Below, piece after piece: positions 1 to 7,799 of a stretch of 64,000 bases of DNA. Source of the stretch: Pseudomaricurvus sp033283335 (lineage in GTDB: Bacteria > Pseudomonadota > Gammaproteobacteria > Pseudomonadales > Cellvibrionaceae). Position 1 is the first letter of the stretch. Every line of letters begins with the position of its first letter. The position numbers were made by a program, and so were the translations under genes. Where the stretch lies: the NCBI GenBank assembly GCA_033283335.1, contig JAWMQP010000001.1, forward strand, positions 1,196,804 to 1,260,803. Reading direction: 5' to 3'. The notes beneath the pieces are model-generated. The model did no database searches. It saw only the letters and a list, made by a program, of their open reading frames with translations, and had not been told where the DNA came from.

Positions 1-1781
1 ACCAGATGTAAGGCTGCCACCGGTACTCGAATACTGACGCCGTCCTCACTATGCCCCGGCTCAAAGTGGTAGCCCAACTCAAACGCCAACCCTTCCCAGA
101 CCAGCTCTCCCGGAAATTGCGCCTCGGTCACCGCACTGGCATCGTGCTGCATCAGGTAGTCGCGCTGCATATACAGCAGCTTTGGCTGGGATTGCTCCAG
201 CTGATTGCGCCAGTGTTCAAAGCCGGCCAGGTTGACTATATCGGCAGGCACTCGCTCATCGTAAAATCGATAAATGGCTTCATCATCCACCAGAATATCC
301 CGGCGACGCGACTTGGCTTCCAACTCGTGCAGCTCAACCATTAACTGTTGATTGTGCCTGAAGAAACTGCCCTTACCCCGGTAGCGTTCTTCCACCAGGG
401 CCGCGCGAATAAACACTTCCCGAGCGGTTTTCGGGTCGATACTGCCAAAACTGACACGCTGCTTTTCCACCAGCGGCAAACCGTAGAGCGTCACCCGTTC
501 GAAGGCCATCACCTGCCCGGATTTGACGTCGTAGTGGGGCTCAAACTGTTTGCGCTTAACCAGATGCTTGGCCGCTTGCAACACCCACTGAGGTTCAACC
601 TTGGCCACTTGATGGGCAAACAGGCGCGAGGTCTCCAGCAGCTGACCCGCCGCAATCCACTTGGGCGCCTTCTTGTGCTGAGACGAACCGGGGAAGATAT
701 GGAAGCGACGATTGCGCGCACCCAGGTATTCCTTGTCTTCGGCCCGGGTGCCAACATAACCGAGCAAACCACTCAACAAAGCACGGTGAATGGTCTCATA
801 GGAAGCACTGTCTTTGTTTTGTTTCAAGTTCAGCGGTTTCAGGGCAGTCACCAGCTGGTGGTGAATCTCTCGCCATTCCCGCAACCGCATATAAGACAGG
901 TAATCCTTTTTGCATTGTTTGCGATACTGGTTTTGCGACAGTTCCTGACGCTGGGTTTCGGCGTACTCCCACAGATTCAAATACGCCATGAAATCGGAAT
1001 GGTCGTCGTTAAAACGCCGGTGCTTCTCATCCGCCGCCTGTTTTTTTTCTGCCGGTCGTTCACGCGGATCCTGAATCGACAGAGCACTGGCGATAATCAA
1101 CATTTCTCGCAAGCAACCCAGCTTGGCAGCGGCCAACACCATACGCCCCAGACGCGGATCCACCGGCAGGGTCATCAACTGTCGACCCAGGGGTTTGACA
1201 CTGCCCTGTTTGTCCACCGCCTGCAGCTCTTCCAGCAATTTAAACCCGTCGTTCAGTAAGCGTTGATCGGGCTTATCCACAAACGGAAAGTGGCGCACGT
1301 CGCCAATGCGCAGGTTCAGCATTTGCAGAATCACCGCCGCCAGATTGGTGCGCAATATTTCCGCGTCGGTAAATTCCGGCCGATTGAGAAAATCCTGCTC
1401 ATCATAGAGGCGATAACACACCCCTTCACTGACACGGCCGCAGCGGCCCTTGCGCTGGTTCGCACTGGCCTGGGAGATGGCTTCAACCGGCAGACGTTGT
1501 ATTTTGGAGCGAAAACTGTAGCGACTGATGCGGGCAAAACCGGGATCGATGACATAGCGAATGCCCGGCACAGTGATACTGGTCTCGGCGACGTTTGTAG
1601 CTAATACGATCTTGCGTTTTGACGTACTGGGGCTATTATCCTCAGTATATTCAACAACTTGATCACCCTCTTCTACCTCAAAATAGTCATATTCTGGGTC
1701 ATTGTTAGGGTCAAAATCGTTGTCTACGAGGACAAATTCATACTCGCCCGACTGGTCAAAACCGATGCTATCAACTGACAT
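1..1781 (-). CDS. hrpA: HrpA C-terminal half with element-encoded acidic leader (runs off window)
   Basis: This is the C-terminal part of the DEAH-box RNA helicase HrpA, open from an ATG at 1781 to the window edge. Residues from about 56 onward match HrpA: motif V (IVLATNVAETS), motif VI (QRKGRCGR), then the helicase-associated region and the start of the HrpA-specific C-terminal domain. The first ~55 residues come from the inserted element and hold about 17 Asp/Glu against one Lys. A stop codon lies at 1800-1802, and no other ATG, GTG or TTG occurs in frame before the conserved region, so 1781 is the only start available for a product containing motif V. No good ribosome binding site is visible. 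A possible -10 (TATAAA, 1803-1808) would give a very short leader. The Walker A and DEAH motifs are on the separate fragment at 16447-17649. Confidence 0.85.
   Translation of the reverse strand, partial: MSVDSIGFDQSGEYEFVLVDNDFDPNNDPEYDYFEVEEGDQVVEYTEDNSPSTSKRKIVLATNVAETSITVPGIRYVIDPGFARISRYSFRSKIQRLPVEAISQASANQRKGRCGRVSEGVCYRLYDEQDFLNRPEFTDAEILRTNLAAVILQMLNLRIGDVRHFPFVDKPDQRLLNDGFKLLEELQAVDKQGSVKPLGRQLMTLPVDPRLGRMVLAAAKLGCLREMLIIASALSIQDPRERPAEKKQAADEKHRRFNDDHSDFMAYLNLWEYAETQRQELSQNQYRKQCKKDYLSYMRLREWREIHHQLVTALKPLNLKQNKDSASYETIHRALLSGLLGYVGTRAEDKEYLGARNRRFHIFPGSSQHKKAPKWIAAGQLLETSRLFAHQVAKVEPQWVLQAAKHLVKRKQFEPHYDVKSGQVMAFERVTLYGLPLVEKQRVSFGSIDPKTAREVFIRAALVEERYRGKGSFFRHNQQLMVELHELEAKSRRRDILVDDEAIYRFYDERVPADIVNLAGFEHWRNQLEQSQPKLLYMQRDYLMQHDASAVTEAQFPGELVWEGLAFELGYHFEPGHSEDGVSIRVPVAALHL
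1575..1612. other. Left attachment junction (attL-like)
   Basis: At about 1591 the GC-rich hrpA codons (GTC GCC GAG ACC on the minus strand) change to AT-rich codons (GTA TTA GCT ACA). Aligned with the right junction, eight of ten codons encode the same amino acid, and each of those eight differs only at the third base. The crossover lies in the shared AA-GT-GC stretch. A GT dinucleotide (plus-strand AC, 1591-1592) is the likely core for a serine recombinase. Confidence 0.7.
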
Positions 1782-3834
1782 TAATAATAAAAAACCCGCT
1801 TATTTATATTCTCGTGTCTCCACCCTACGCCAAGAAAAGGGCGAAGGGATCGAACGCCAAAGACAATTAATCGAGGATTTTATAGAAAAAGAGGGGTTTT
1901 ATCTCGTAGACAGTTACGAGGACGTTGGTAAATCGGGTTACAAGGCCGAACACCTAGAAGATGATGCAGGGCTGGGCCAGTTTATAAACGCCCTTAAAGA
2001 CGGAAATGTAGCCCCAGACAGCTGTTTAATTATTGAGCAGCTAGACCGCCTCGGCAGAATGGGTATTACACAGTCCAGACTTGTTTTATCCGATCTTGTG
2101 AGGTTGAAATGCAACCTTGCCATTGTTCGTATGGGCATGATTATAAGGTGGGACGATAGAGGCGATTTTGCTTCTGACGTACTAATAGGTCATGCAATGG
2201 AAATGGCCTACAAAGAGTCACTTTATAAATCCCAGCGTGTTTTAGCCACATTTGATATTCGACTAGAGAAAGCTAGACAGGGCATTAAATGGACGACCAA
2301 ATGCCCTTTTTGGATGAGTTACGACCCTGAAAAAAAAGATTTTTTTGAAAATGAATATACTCACACAGCCCGAAGAATTATTGACCTATGTGTTAATGAG
2401 AGTTGGGGAGCACATAGAATAGCTAATTACCTTAATGATAATGGCGGTAAATACCCCCGCCCTCCTAACTCCAAATCTAAAAAATGGACTAAAACTAGTG
2501 TTTATTACGTCTTAAACTCAAGGGCCATTTTCGGGGAGTGGCAACCCACAAGGCGCACAGTAATAGAGGAACAGGTAAAGAAAAAAAGTGAGGAATATCC
2601 AGCGGGCAAACTTGTAACGGTGAAAAAACGTTTTGATGCTCCGCATGGCGACCCCATCGAAAATTACTATATGCCCATTGCCACGGAAAACGAGTTTTAC
2701 CGTATCAAGCTGCAATTTGAGAAAAATACAAAGGTTGGAAAAGATGGAAAAAAGAGAGGCGTTGGAGGGGAAAAAGGCCGGTTTGCAAACCTATATAGGG
2801 GCTTAACTAAATGCTGGGATTGTGGAACAGCATTAGTTGTTAAACGGGGTTATTCATTTGATTATTTAACCTGTAATGCTCAGGGGTTGCAGTGTAATTC
2901 TTTATCTAGCCCTTACCATCAATTTGAAGAAGTTACCATTGATCTCTTAAGACAAAGTGATGCTTTAGTAGCACCAAAAAGCAAAGCTAATAAACGGCTT
3001 GAAATAATTTCACTAGAGGCAGAAATTACAAAGCAAGATCATATAATACAAAAAAATAATATTATGATTGAGTCACTAGGAACCGAAGCAACGCCAGAAG
3101 TATTAGGAAATTTTGCAAAGGCAATTAACAACGCATCTATAACAAAAAACAAAATTACAGAGAAAATTGTAAAGCTTGAAGAAGAGCAAGACGAAAAAAA
3201 AATAGATAAAAATGAGCTTTTAAAACTAGACCTAAAAAATGCAGACGAAAGAGAACAATATAATAAATTGATAAGCCGTGATGTTAATTTAATTTCAAGG
3301 TCAAACGGCTTTATTTTAGTGAGAAAGAAAGGGCAAAACGCCTTTAGCATATCCGCACTAAATTATTTTTATAGACGAATGATTGCACTAGATGAAAAAA
3401 CCGCCGAGGTTCTTTTTAATCACTACAAAAAGAATCACCCTAAAAATACTTTAATAGATAATTACTCATTCAAACCATTAACAAAAAAGAAAATAACCAC
3501 GCTATTAAATTGCTTAAAACAAGAAAAAATAGCAAATGATTTGTATGAAGAATATTGTGATTTGCAATATAACCAAAAGAGGCTTTTGAGATTACTGAGA
3601 GAAAAACACAAAATCGACTACCCCCCTGCCCTTTTAAAATTCGAGGGAATATTTATACGGGGAGCGATTTATAAACGAATGAATTTTGACTATATCCCTA
3701 TTCGCAAAGCTCATTTAGAAGACTTTGAAAGCTACAAAGATTATAGGAAATGGGTAGGCCCAGCAGAAGAAATTAAGGCAATGGCTGAACTCAAAAAACA
3801 AGCAAAAGAGTTATACGACAAAAAAGCTATTTAG
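1765..3834 (+). CDS. Large serine recombinase (integrase of the element)
   Basis: This is a site-specific recombinase of the large serine family, about 689 residues, which would catalyse integration and excision. The N-terminal resolvase domain has YSRVST with the catalytic Ser at residue 19, followed by the conserved EQLDRLGR around residues 91-98. A recombinase domain and a zinc ribbon (CWDC, then CNAQGLQC) come next, then a long Lys/Glu-rich coiled-coil region typical of these enzymes. I chose the ATG at 1765 because it starts just before the resolvase fold. An upstream TTG at 1702 would overlap the HrpA leader by a further 63 bases. The start is head-to-head with the HrpA C-half start and overlaps it by 17 bases. 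No clear ribosome binding site is visible. Confidence 0.93.
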   Translation: MLSTDINNKKPAYLYSRVSTLRQEKGEGIERQRQLIEDFIEKEGFYLVDSYEDVGKSGYKAEHLEDDAGLGQFINALKDGNVAPDSCLIIEQLDRLGRMGITQSRLVLSDLVRLKCNLAIVRMGMIIRWDDRGDFASDVLIGHAMEMAYKESLYKSQRVLATFDIRLEKARQGIKWTTKCPFWMSYDPEKKDFFENEYTHTARRIIDLCVNESWGAHRIANYLNDNGGKYPRPPNSKSKKWTKTSVYYVLNSRAIFGEWQPTRRTVIEEQVKKKSEEYPAGKLVTVKKRFDAPHGDPIENYYMPIATENEFYRIKLQFEKNTKVGKDGKKRGVGGEKGRFANLYRGLTKCWDCGTALVVKRGYSFDYLTCNAQGLQCNSLSSPYHQFEEVTIDLLRQSDALVAPKSKANKRLEIISLEAEITKQDHIIQKNNIMIESLGTEATPEVLGNFAKAINNASITKNKITEKIVKLEEEQDEKKIDKNELLKLDLKNADEREQYNKLISRDVNLISRSNGFILVRKKGQNAFSISALNYFYRRMIALDEKTAEVLFNHYKKNHPKNTLIDNYSFKPLTKKKITTLLNCLKQEKIANDLYEEYCDLQYNQKRLLRLLREKHKIDYPPALLKFEGIFIRGAIYKRMNFDYIPIRKAHLEDFESYKDYRKWVGPAEEIKAMAELKKQAKELYDKKAI

Positions 3835-3879
3835 GCCATATAATGGCCTTTTCTGAGGCGGGCAATGTTATTGCCCTTT
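3834..3879. terminator. Two consecutive terminator hairpins between convergent genes
   Basis: GGCCATATAATGGCC followed by TTTT, and then GGGCAATGTTATTGCCC followed by TTT, lie between the recombinase stop and the convergent gene ending at 3881. Both stems are near-perfect. Confidence 0.75.
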
Positions 3880-3880
3880 C

Positions 3881-4270
3881 CTAAACATCAATTTGTACAA
3901 TTGCTTTCAACTCTTCAATAGTCAAGTTCACCAGCTCATTTCCAAATATATCTTTTTTCAACTTATAAATGTTTTTAATATTTATATGTAATTTTGAGGA
4001 TATATAATTCCAATCATGTTTTTTTGACCGCAAAATATCTTTAATTATTTCACTCAAAACTCTTAATTGATTTCTTGTGAAACCTTCTTGAATTGCAGCT
4101 TTAAATATCACACTTTCAGCCTTTCCAATTCTAAATAATCGCAAATTATCTCTACTGATTGTTATACTTTCAAAATCAACAATGTGACGATGCGTAAAAT
4201 TACCATTTTCATCATAATGGTCTTCAATATATGATGGTTTTTGTATGTGTTTCTTAATTAGTTTTTCCAT
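3881..4270 (-). CDS. Small protein of unknown function, paralogue A
   Basis: The 129-residue product is not recognised. The ATG at 4270 is preceded by AAGGTG at good spacing; a GTG nine bases upstream is less likely. The central part (about residues 75-115) aligns with the next gene upstream: LRVLSEIIKDI here against LEVLKEIIFEI there, then ISSKLHINIKNIYKLKKDIF against ISDNLYMNPKAVFRAKKHIL. The pattern of helix, short turn and helix with basic residues suggests a helix-turn-helix, as in a small DNA-binding protein, but this is inference. It is the last gene of a three-gene minus-strand run. Confidence 0.7.
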   Translation of the reverse strand: MEKLIKKHIQKPSYIEDHYDENGNFTHRHIVDFESITISRDNLRLFRIGKAESVIFKAAIQEGFTRNQLRVLSEIIKDILRSKKHDWNYISSKLHINIKNIYKLKKDIFGNELVNLTIEELKAIVQIDV

Positions 4271-4280
4271 TTTAATCACC

Positions 4281-4318
4281 TTTTTATTATTATAGGGGGG
4301 CGGAATTGCCCCTTATTT
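4281..4318. repeat. Intergenic hairpin module, copy 1
   Basis: An AT-rich TTATTATTATA stretch is followed by the hairpin GGGGCGGAATTGCCCC and TTATTT. Nearly the same 38 bases recur at 4641-4678, each time in the gap between two small minus-strand genes. The hairpin with its T-rich flank may terminate or stabilise transcripts. Confidence 0.6.
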
Positions 4319-4628
4319 AAGAATCTCTCTCTTTTATTAGTTTTTTCTCCGCATTTGCTAGATTTTCAAATGCCTTTTTGAAATTAAAATCTTCTACATC
4401 CAAAATGTGTTTTTTTGCCCTGAAAACTGCTTTTGGATTCATATATAAATTATCTGAAATTATTTTAAAATCTATATTTGAAAAATCTTTTTCATTTAGT
4501 GATATTTCAAAAATAATTTCTTTTAATACCTCCAAATCATTTTTTTGGTTTAGCAGTGTAATTCCGCTGCATAATATATAATTTTTAAATTGTTCTATTT
4601 TTATCTCTAATTCATTTACTTTATTCAT
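4317..4628 (-). CDS. Small protein of unknown function, paralogue B
   Basis: The product is 103 residues, mostly predicted helical and Lys/Glu-rich. Residues about 35-78 resemble the downstream gene (3881-4270) in both sequence and layout, so the two are probably paralogues from a tandem duplication that also copied the intergenic hairpin. The ATG at 4628 follows AGGATAG, an acceptable ribosome binding site. No family is recognised. A helix-turn-helix role is possible but not shown. Confidence 0.65.
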   Translation of the reverse strand: MNKVNELEIKIEQFKNYILCSGITLLNQKNDLEVLKEIIFEISLNEKDFSNIDFKIISDNLYMNPKAVFRAKKHILDVEDFNFKKAFENLANAEKKLIKERDS

Positions 4629-4640
4629 TTTTCTATCCTC

Positions 4641-4678
4641 TTTTTATTATTATTGGGGGCGGAATTGCCCCTTATTTT
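4641..4678. repeat. Intergenic hairpin module, copy 2
   Basis: Second copy of the module at 4281-4318 with the same TTATTATTATT tract and the same GGGGCGGAATTGCCCC hairpin. It lies directly downstream of the gene ending at 4672. A weaker, eroded third copy may be present at about 4908-4945. Confidence 0.6.
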
Positions 4679-4908
4679 AAACCCTCTAATAACTCAAGCA
4701 TTGCCTCATTTTTGTGTCCAAACTCTCTACAATTAACAAAATTTTCAACGCTATCCGAGCCGCCCCAATTTCTACGAAAAAACACAGATACAAGCCTTTT
4801 ATTATTTTTTACTAAATAAGCCTTATTCCAGCCGTTTCTATTTGCTTTTATTTCCAAATCCAAACCTAAATCTTTTATTTTTTTATAATTTGTATTCATT
4901 TTATTCAC
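4672..4908 (-). CDS. Small protein of unknown function
   Basis: The product is 78 residues with mixed charge and includes NWGGSDSVENFVNCREFGHK. I do not recognise a family. The ATG at 4908 follows AAGGGGTGA at good spacing, and a well-formed promoter lies at 4954-4982, so it is probably a real gene and the first of the three-gene minus-strand run. Confidence 0.65.
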   Translation of the reverse strand: MNKMNTNYKKIKDLGLDLEIKANRNGWNKAYLVKNNKRLVSVFFRRNWGGSDSVENFVNCREFGHKNEAMLELLEGLK

Positions 4909-4953
4909 CCCTTTTTGTTTTTATTTCAAAGCTTAATTGCCTTTCATATTTAT

Positions 4954-4982
4954 ATAGTATAATTTTTAATACCTTTGTCAAA
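4954..4982 (-). promoter_or_regulatory. Promoter for the 4908-3881 gene run
   Basis: On the minus strand TTGACA (4982-4977) is followed after 17 bases by TACTAT (4959-4954), about 45 bases upstream of the ATG at 4908. Confidence 0.6.
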
Positions 4983-5050
4983 TTGTACTTTTGTTTTCAA
5001 TTTGATATAAAAAGGCTAAATACCGCACAAACACTGGCTTTTTTGAAAAT

Positions 5051-5079
5051 TTAGGAAAAATGAAAAAAGTATAAATAAT
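5051..5079 (+). promoter_or_regulatory. Possible promoter of the H-NS-like gene
   Basis: TTAGGA (5051-5056) is followed after 17 bases by AATAAT (5074-5079). The TTAGG -35 type is shared with other promoters in this element (9240-9271 and 10896-10927). The match is weak and the region is very AT-rich. Confidence 0.35.
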
Positions 5080-5160
5080 TATGTTTTTTTATTATTTGAT
5101 TGGAAAACCGTGTTTTATTTTCTATAAATAACTCACTCAATTAACTAAGGGCTTTTATAA

Positions 5161-5499
5161 ATGACTAATTTAAGAACAATTGAAGAGATTGAAAAAGAAC
5201 AGGCAAGGCTTGAGGAAGAGAAAAAGGAAGTTCTAAAACATAACAAAAGCAAGTTAAAACAGGAATTTGACGAGTTCATTAAAAAGTCAGGATTTACAAA
5301 AGATGAGGCTTTTAAAATTTTGGGCATTAAGGCCGGAAAATCTAGCACTTCAAGCAGCCCTAAAGCCCCAGCTATAGAGCAAGGAACATACGTTAATAAG
5401 GACGGGGAGGAGTGGACTTCTGGGGGCAGAGGAAAGCGCCCTGCATGGGTAAATGAGGCTTATGCGGCGGGATCACTTGGAGAACTAAAGAAGAAGTAA
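5161..5499 (+). CDS. H-NS-like nucleoid-associated protein
   Basis: This is a 112-residue protein of the H-NS histone-like family, which binds AT-rich DNA and silences foreign genes. Residues 1-50 form a charged helical oligomerisation segment. A Ser/Ala/Pro-rich linker covers about 58-72. The C-terminal DNA-binding part has TYVNKDGEEW followed by TSGGRGKRPAW (residues 86-96), matching the family pattern with the GRG loop. It sits alone on the plus strand between the integrase-side genes and the small-gene operon, with a terminator at 5510-5536. An element-borne H-NS could keep the AT-rich cargo quiet in the host; that role is inferred. Confidence 0.85.
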   Translation: MTNLRTIEEIEKEQARLEEEKKEVLKHNKSKLKQEFDEFIKKSGFTKDEAFKILGIKAGKSSTSSSPKAPAIEQGTYVNKDGEEWTSGGRGKRPAWVNEAYAAGSLGELKKK

Positions 5500-5509
5500 A
5501 AACAACGAT

Positions 5510-5536
5510 AAGCCCCGATTCTAGGGGCTTTTTTTT
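5510..5536. terminator. Terminator shared by convergent genes
   Basis: AGCCCC, a 7-base loop and GGGGCT are followed by a run of eight T. It ends the H-NS-like gene, and its left-facing side overlaps the last codons of the minus-strand gene at 5521-5868. Confidence 0.85.
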
Positions 5537-5868
5537 AGGTTTAAATAATCCCCATTTTGATAATCAACATTGAGAGCAGCAAGCAACCCTTTATCTATCT
5601 CTTCAAGTTTTTCTACCACTTTTTTACAATCAAAATTAAGTAAACCGCACCCTTTCCTTTTCGTGTTATGCATCACGCCATAGCACATAGTGCGGTTTAA
5701 AAAGTCAGCATTTCCATTGAAATGACACATGCCCGTAAAATCTACAGACATTAAAAAATCTTTTGTGGCGGGAGGAATATAATTTAAAGTATCGGGCAAC
5801 TTTTTAATTGATTCTTGAGAATAGCAATTGACCGAAATAACCAACAAAAAAGCTAAAATTAATCGCAT
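5521..5868 (-). CDS. Small secreted Cys-containing protein, unknown function
   Basis: The product is 115 residues with a typical signal peptide: a short basic start, a hydrophobic core LILAFLLVISV and likely cleavage near CYSQ. If the Cys there is lipidated it could be a lipoprotein. The mature part has four further Cys residues (GMCHF, MCYG, GCGL, DCKK), which may form disulfides in the periplasm. Its start overlaps the stop of the preceding gene by one base. It is the last gene of the coupled operon that begins at 8013. No family is recognised. Confidence 0.65.
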   Translation of the reverse strand: MRLILAFLLVISVNCYSQESIKKLPDTLNYIPPATKDFLMSVDFTGMCHFNGNADFLNRTMCYGVMHNTKRKGCGLLNFDCKKVVEKLEEIDKGLLAALNVDYQNGDYLNLKKSP

Positions 5869-6524
5869 TATTTGCCCCCAGCTTGGAGCTTTTGATTAGA
5901 TTTTTCTATAAATCTTGCAAGCTCTTGATTCCACTCTTCATTGCCTATTTCATAGTTAAAAGCATCATCTATTTTTTCGGCTTTTGACTTTTTTGGATTA
6001 TTTTTTTCATTCCATCTAATACCGACTTTTTTAATGTAATGTGCGGCAATGTAGCATATAGCGATTTTTGTAAAACTAATACAATCCATGTCGTAAACGT
6101 GATATTTCACATTGCGAATGTCGTGAGCATAACCGTTTTCAATCTCTTCCCTCTCAACATTATTATATAATTTAATGAGTTCCATCATATCCTTTTTTAA
6201 TGCGTCTAACGCGCCATTTACGCGGCTTTCATCGTTAGATAATAAATCCACTAAGTAACGCTTTACTAGCTTTTTAAAAGCGTTTAAATCAGCAATACCA
6301 TATGCTATTTTTTCGTCACTAACGCAAATTTCAGCCCATTCCACATATCTTTGAATAATGGCATTAACATAACTATCACTTATATATTTTGAATCTTCGT
6401 AATTTCGGGGCATTATCTCAATCTTTTCTAATTCCTTCTCTACTTCTCTTATATCGTTGATGTATGGCGCGGCCTTACTTCCGGCTATACTTTCAAACGC
6501 ATCCATAACTATATTTTTAATCAT
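5868..6524 (-). CDS. Hypothetical protein, 218 residues
   Basis: A mostly helical, charged protein without signal peptide or obvious membrane segment. The ATG at 6524 has AGGAA upstream and overlaps the preceding gene's stop by 8 bases. Two other junctions in this operon show the same 8-base overlap, so translational coupling is likely. There is a Lys-rich stretch near NPKKSKAEK. I do not recognise a family. Confidence 0.7.
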   Translation of the reverse strand: MIKNIVMDAFESIAGSKAAPYINDIREVEKELEKIEIMPRNYEDSKYISDSYVNAIIQRYVEWAEICVSDEKIAYGIADLNAFKKLVKRYLVDLLSNDESRVNGALDALKKDMMELIKLYNNVEREEIENGYAHDIRNVKYHVYDMDCISFTKIAICYIAAHYIKKVGIRWNEKNNPKKSKAEKIDDAFNYEIGNEEWNQELARFIEKSNQKLQAGGK

Positions 6525-6768
6525 TATTAAATTCCTTGTTATATATATCGTCGTAAATTGCGGCGAGCTTGATAAAATCACTTTCTACAGCTTTAACATT
6601 AGTTTTAAATTCTTCAAAATTTCCAATGCTAAAATCAATGGATTTATCTTTAGAGCATTCTTCACCCAGCTTTAGAAAATTTTTTAAAATCTCTTTTATA
6701 ACCAATTCCTCTTTACTTGATAATTTCTGTAGTTCCTCAACTGTGTAAATTGAATTTTGTATAAACAT
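6517..6768 (-). CDS. Hypothetical protein, 83 residues
   Basis: A small, helical, acidic protein. The ATG at 6768 is preceded by AGGGGG. It starts 3 bases after the stop of the 48-residue gene upstream and overlaps the next gene by 8 bases. No domain is recognised; context suggests a co-translated partner of the 218-residue protein downstream. Confidence 0.65.
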   Translation of the reverse strand: MFIQNSIYTVEELQKLSSKEELVIKEILKNFLKLGEECSKDKSIDFSIGNFEEFKTNVKAVESDFIKLAAIYDDIYNKEFNND

Positions 6769-6771
6769 TTT

Positions 6772-6918
6772 TTACCCCCTTATTTTGGCTATTTGTGCGT
6801 TTATTTTTTGTATTTCAAAGCGCAGTTGATCTTTATTTTTTTCGCTTAAATTCTCGCTAATCATGCGCTTTTTAATCGCTATGATTTGGCTTTGTAATTC
6901 CACTAATTCATTGCTCAT
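6772..6918 (-). CDS. Tiny coiled-coil protein, 48 residues
   Basis: A short ORF that fills the gap between two coupled genes. It begins MSNELVELQSQIIAIKKRM and ends INAQIAKIRG, with regular Leu/Ile spacing and alternating charges, as in a single amphipathic helix or coiled coil. An AGGGA lies 7 bases upstream of the ATG at 6918. The gaps to its neighbours are 4 and 3 bases, which supports a real gene. Function unknown. Confidence 0.6.
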   Translation of the reverse strand: MSNELVELQSQIIAIKKRMISENLSEKNKDQLRFEIQKINAQIAKIRG

Positions 6919-6922
6919 TGTC

Positions 6923-7483
6923 TTAATCCCTCACAACAAGAATTCCAAAATAACCGCTTAAAACACCATTGCTATAATCAGGTGAGTTTGGAACATATAA
7001 AATTGCGTCTTCAACTCCATACATAACTAGTGCATAAAGAGGGTCGCCTTCGGCATTTGTGTCACTTAGCAATACATTCTCTTGAGGATAAGGTGAATCT
7101 GCCAAATAAGATTGACCAACCTCGCCGCAACCAGCGTAAGGCTGTGATTTATTTCCCAGATTTACTTGCACAAATTCACTAAAACTTGCCCAGTGGTAGC
7201 CACTTGGAATTTCGGGAGAATCACCCTTGTTGTAAATTGAAGTTTGCGCTCTCAGGTAATAAAAATCGGGAGATGAGGCAGTGGGAGAGACCCCGGCACA
7301 TTCATCAGTGTCATCAACCCAAGAAGGTGCAATTGGTGGAGCAAAAGAACCAGCACCGCCCGAAATAAAAGCAGCAAATGGCTGTTGTTCCGATTTTTTT
7401 AAATCTCTCTTAAAAACAAACTCTTGAGCTTGTGAAGCAATTGAAAAAGCCGTTATTAACAGTGTTATAATTAGTTTATACAT
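6923..7483 (-). CDS. Secreted protein of unknown function, 186 residues
   Basis: A clear signal peptide (LIITLLITAFSIASQAQ) with likely cleavage after SQA is followed by a Gly/Ser/Pro-rich mature domain of about 165 residues. It contains DECAG and AGCGE cysteines that could pair, and a YHWASFSEF segment. The composition suggests an exported or surface protein. The start overlaps the upstream HTH gene by 8 bases. No family is recognised with confidence. Confidence 0.7.
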   Translation of the reverse strand: MYKLIITLLITAFSIASQAQEFVFKRDLKKSEQQPFAAFISGGAGSFAPPIAPSWVDDTDECAGVSPTASSPDFYYLRAQTSIYNKGDSPEIPSGYHWASFSEFVQVNLGNKSQPYAGCGEVGQSYLADSPYPQENVLLSDTNAEGDPLYALVMYGVEDAILYVPNSPDYSNGVLSGYFGILVVRD

Positions 7484-7799
7484 ATTTATTCCCCTTTTTT
7501 TTAATTCCTAATTTTTTTAAATCAATATCAAATCTTTTATTTAAATTTCTAAAGCTCCTAACCACGTTTGTGCGTTCCATGCCCAGAATTTGGGCTATTT
7601 CATCAACTTTTTTATTTCCATGAAGCAATTGCAATAAAACCTCAAAATCGCGCCCACAATGGCCTTTTTTTGTGGCTTTTTCGAGTTGTTGATAAACATA
7701 AATAAAGTTAATTACTTGGTCAGTTAAGGCTTTAATTTCGGCTTTTTTGAAATCAATCATTGCCTCTTTTAAAAGTCGCTCTTTGTCTAAATCATTCAT
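7476..7799 (-). CDS. Helix-turn-helix protein
   Basis: The ATG at 7799 has AAGG upstream and overlaps the preceding gene by 8 bases; ATGs at 7817 and 7814 are also possible. The C-terminal half reads VDEIAQILGMERTNVVRSFRNLNKR, a good helix-turn-helix of the winged/MarR- or sigma-region-4-like type, followed by a basic tail (KKLGIKKKGNKYV). A phosphorelay or other sensor domain is not seen. It may regulate this operon or another part of the element. Confidence 0.7.
   Translation of the reverse strand: MNDLDKERLLKEAMIDFKKAEIKALTDQVINFIYVYQQLEKATKKGHCGRDFEVLLQLLHGNKKVDEIAQILGMERTNVVRSFRNLNKRFDIDLKKLGIKKKGNKYV

Noticed and set aside
1702..1764. TTG at 1702 as start of the serine recombinase
   Set aside because: It adds 21 residues without similarity to resolvases and lies in the segment better explained as the HrpA C-half leader.
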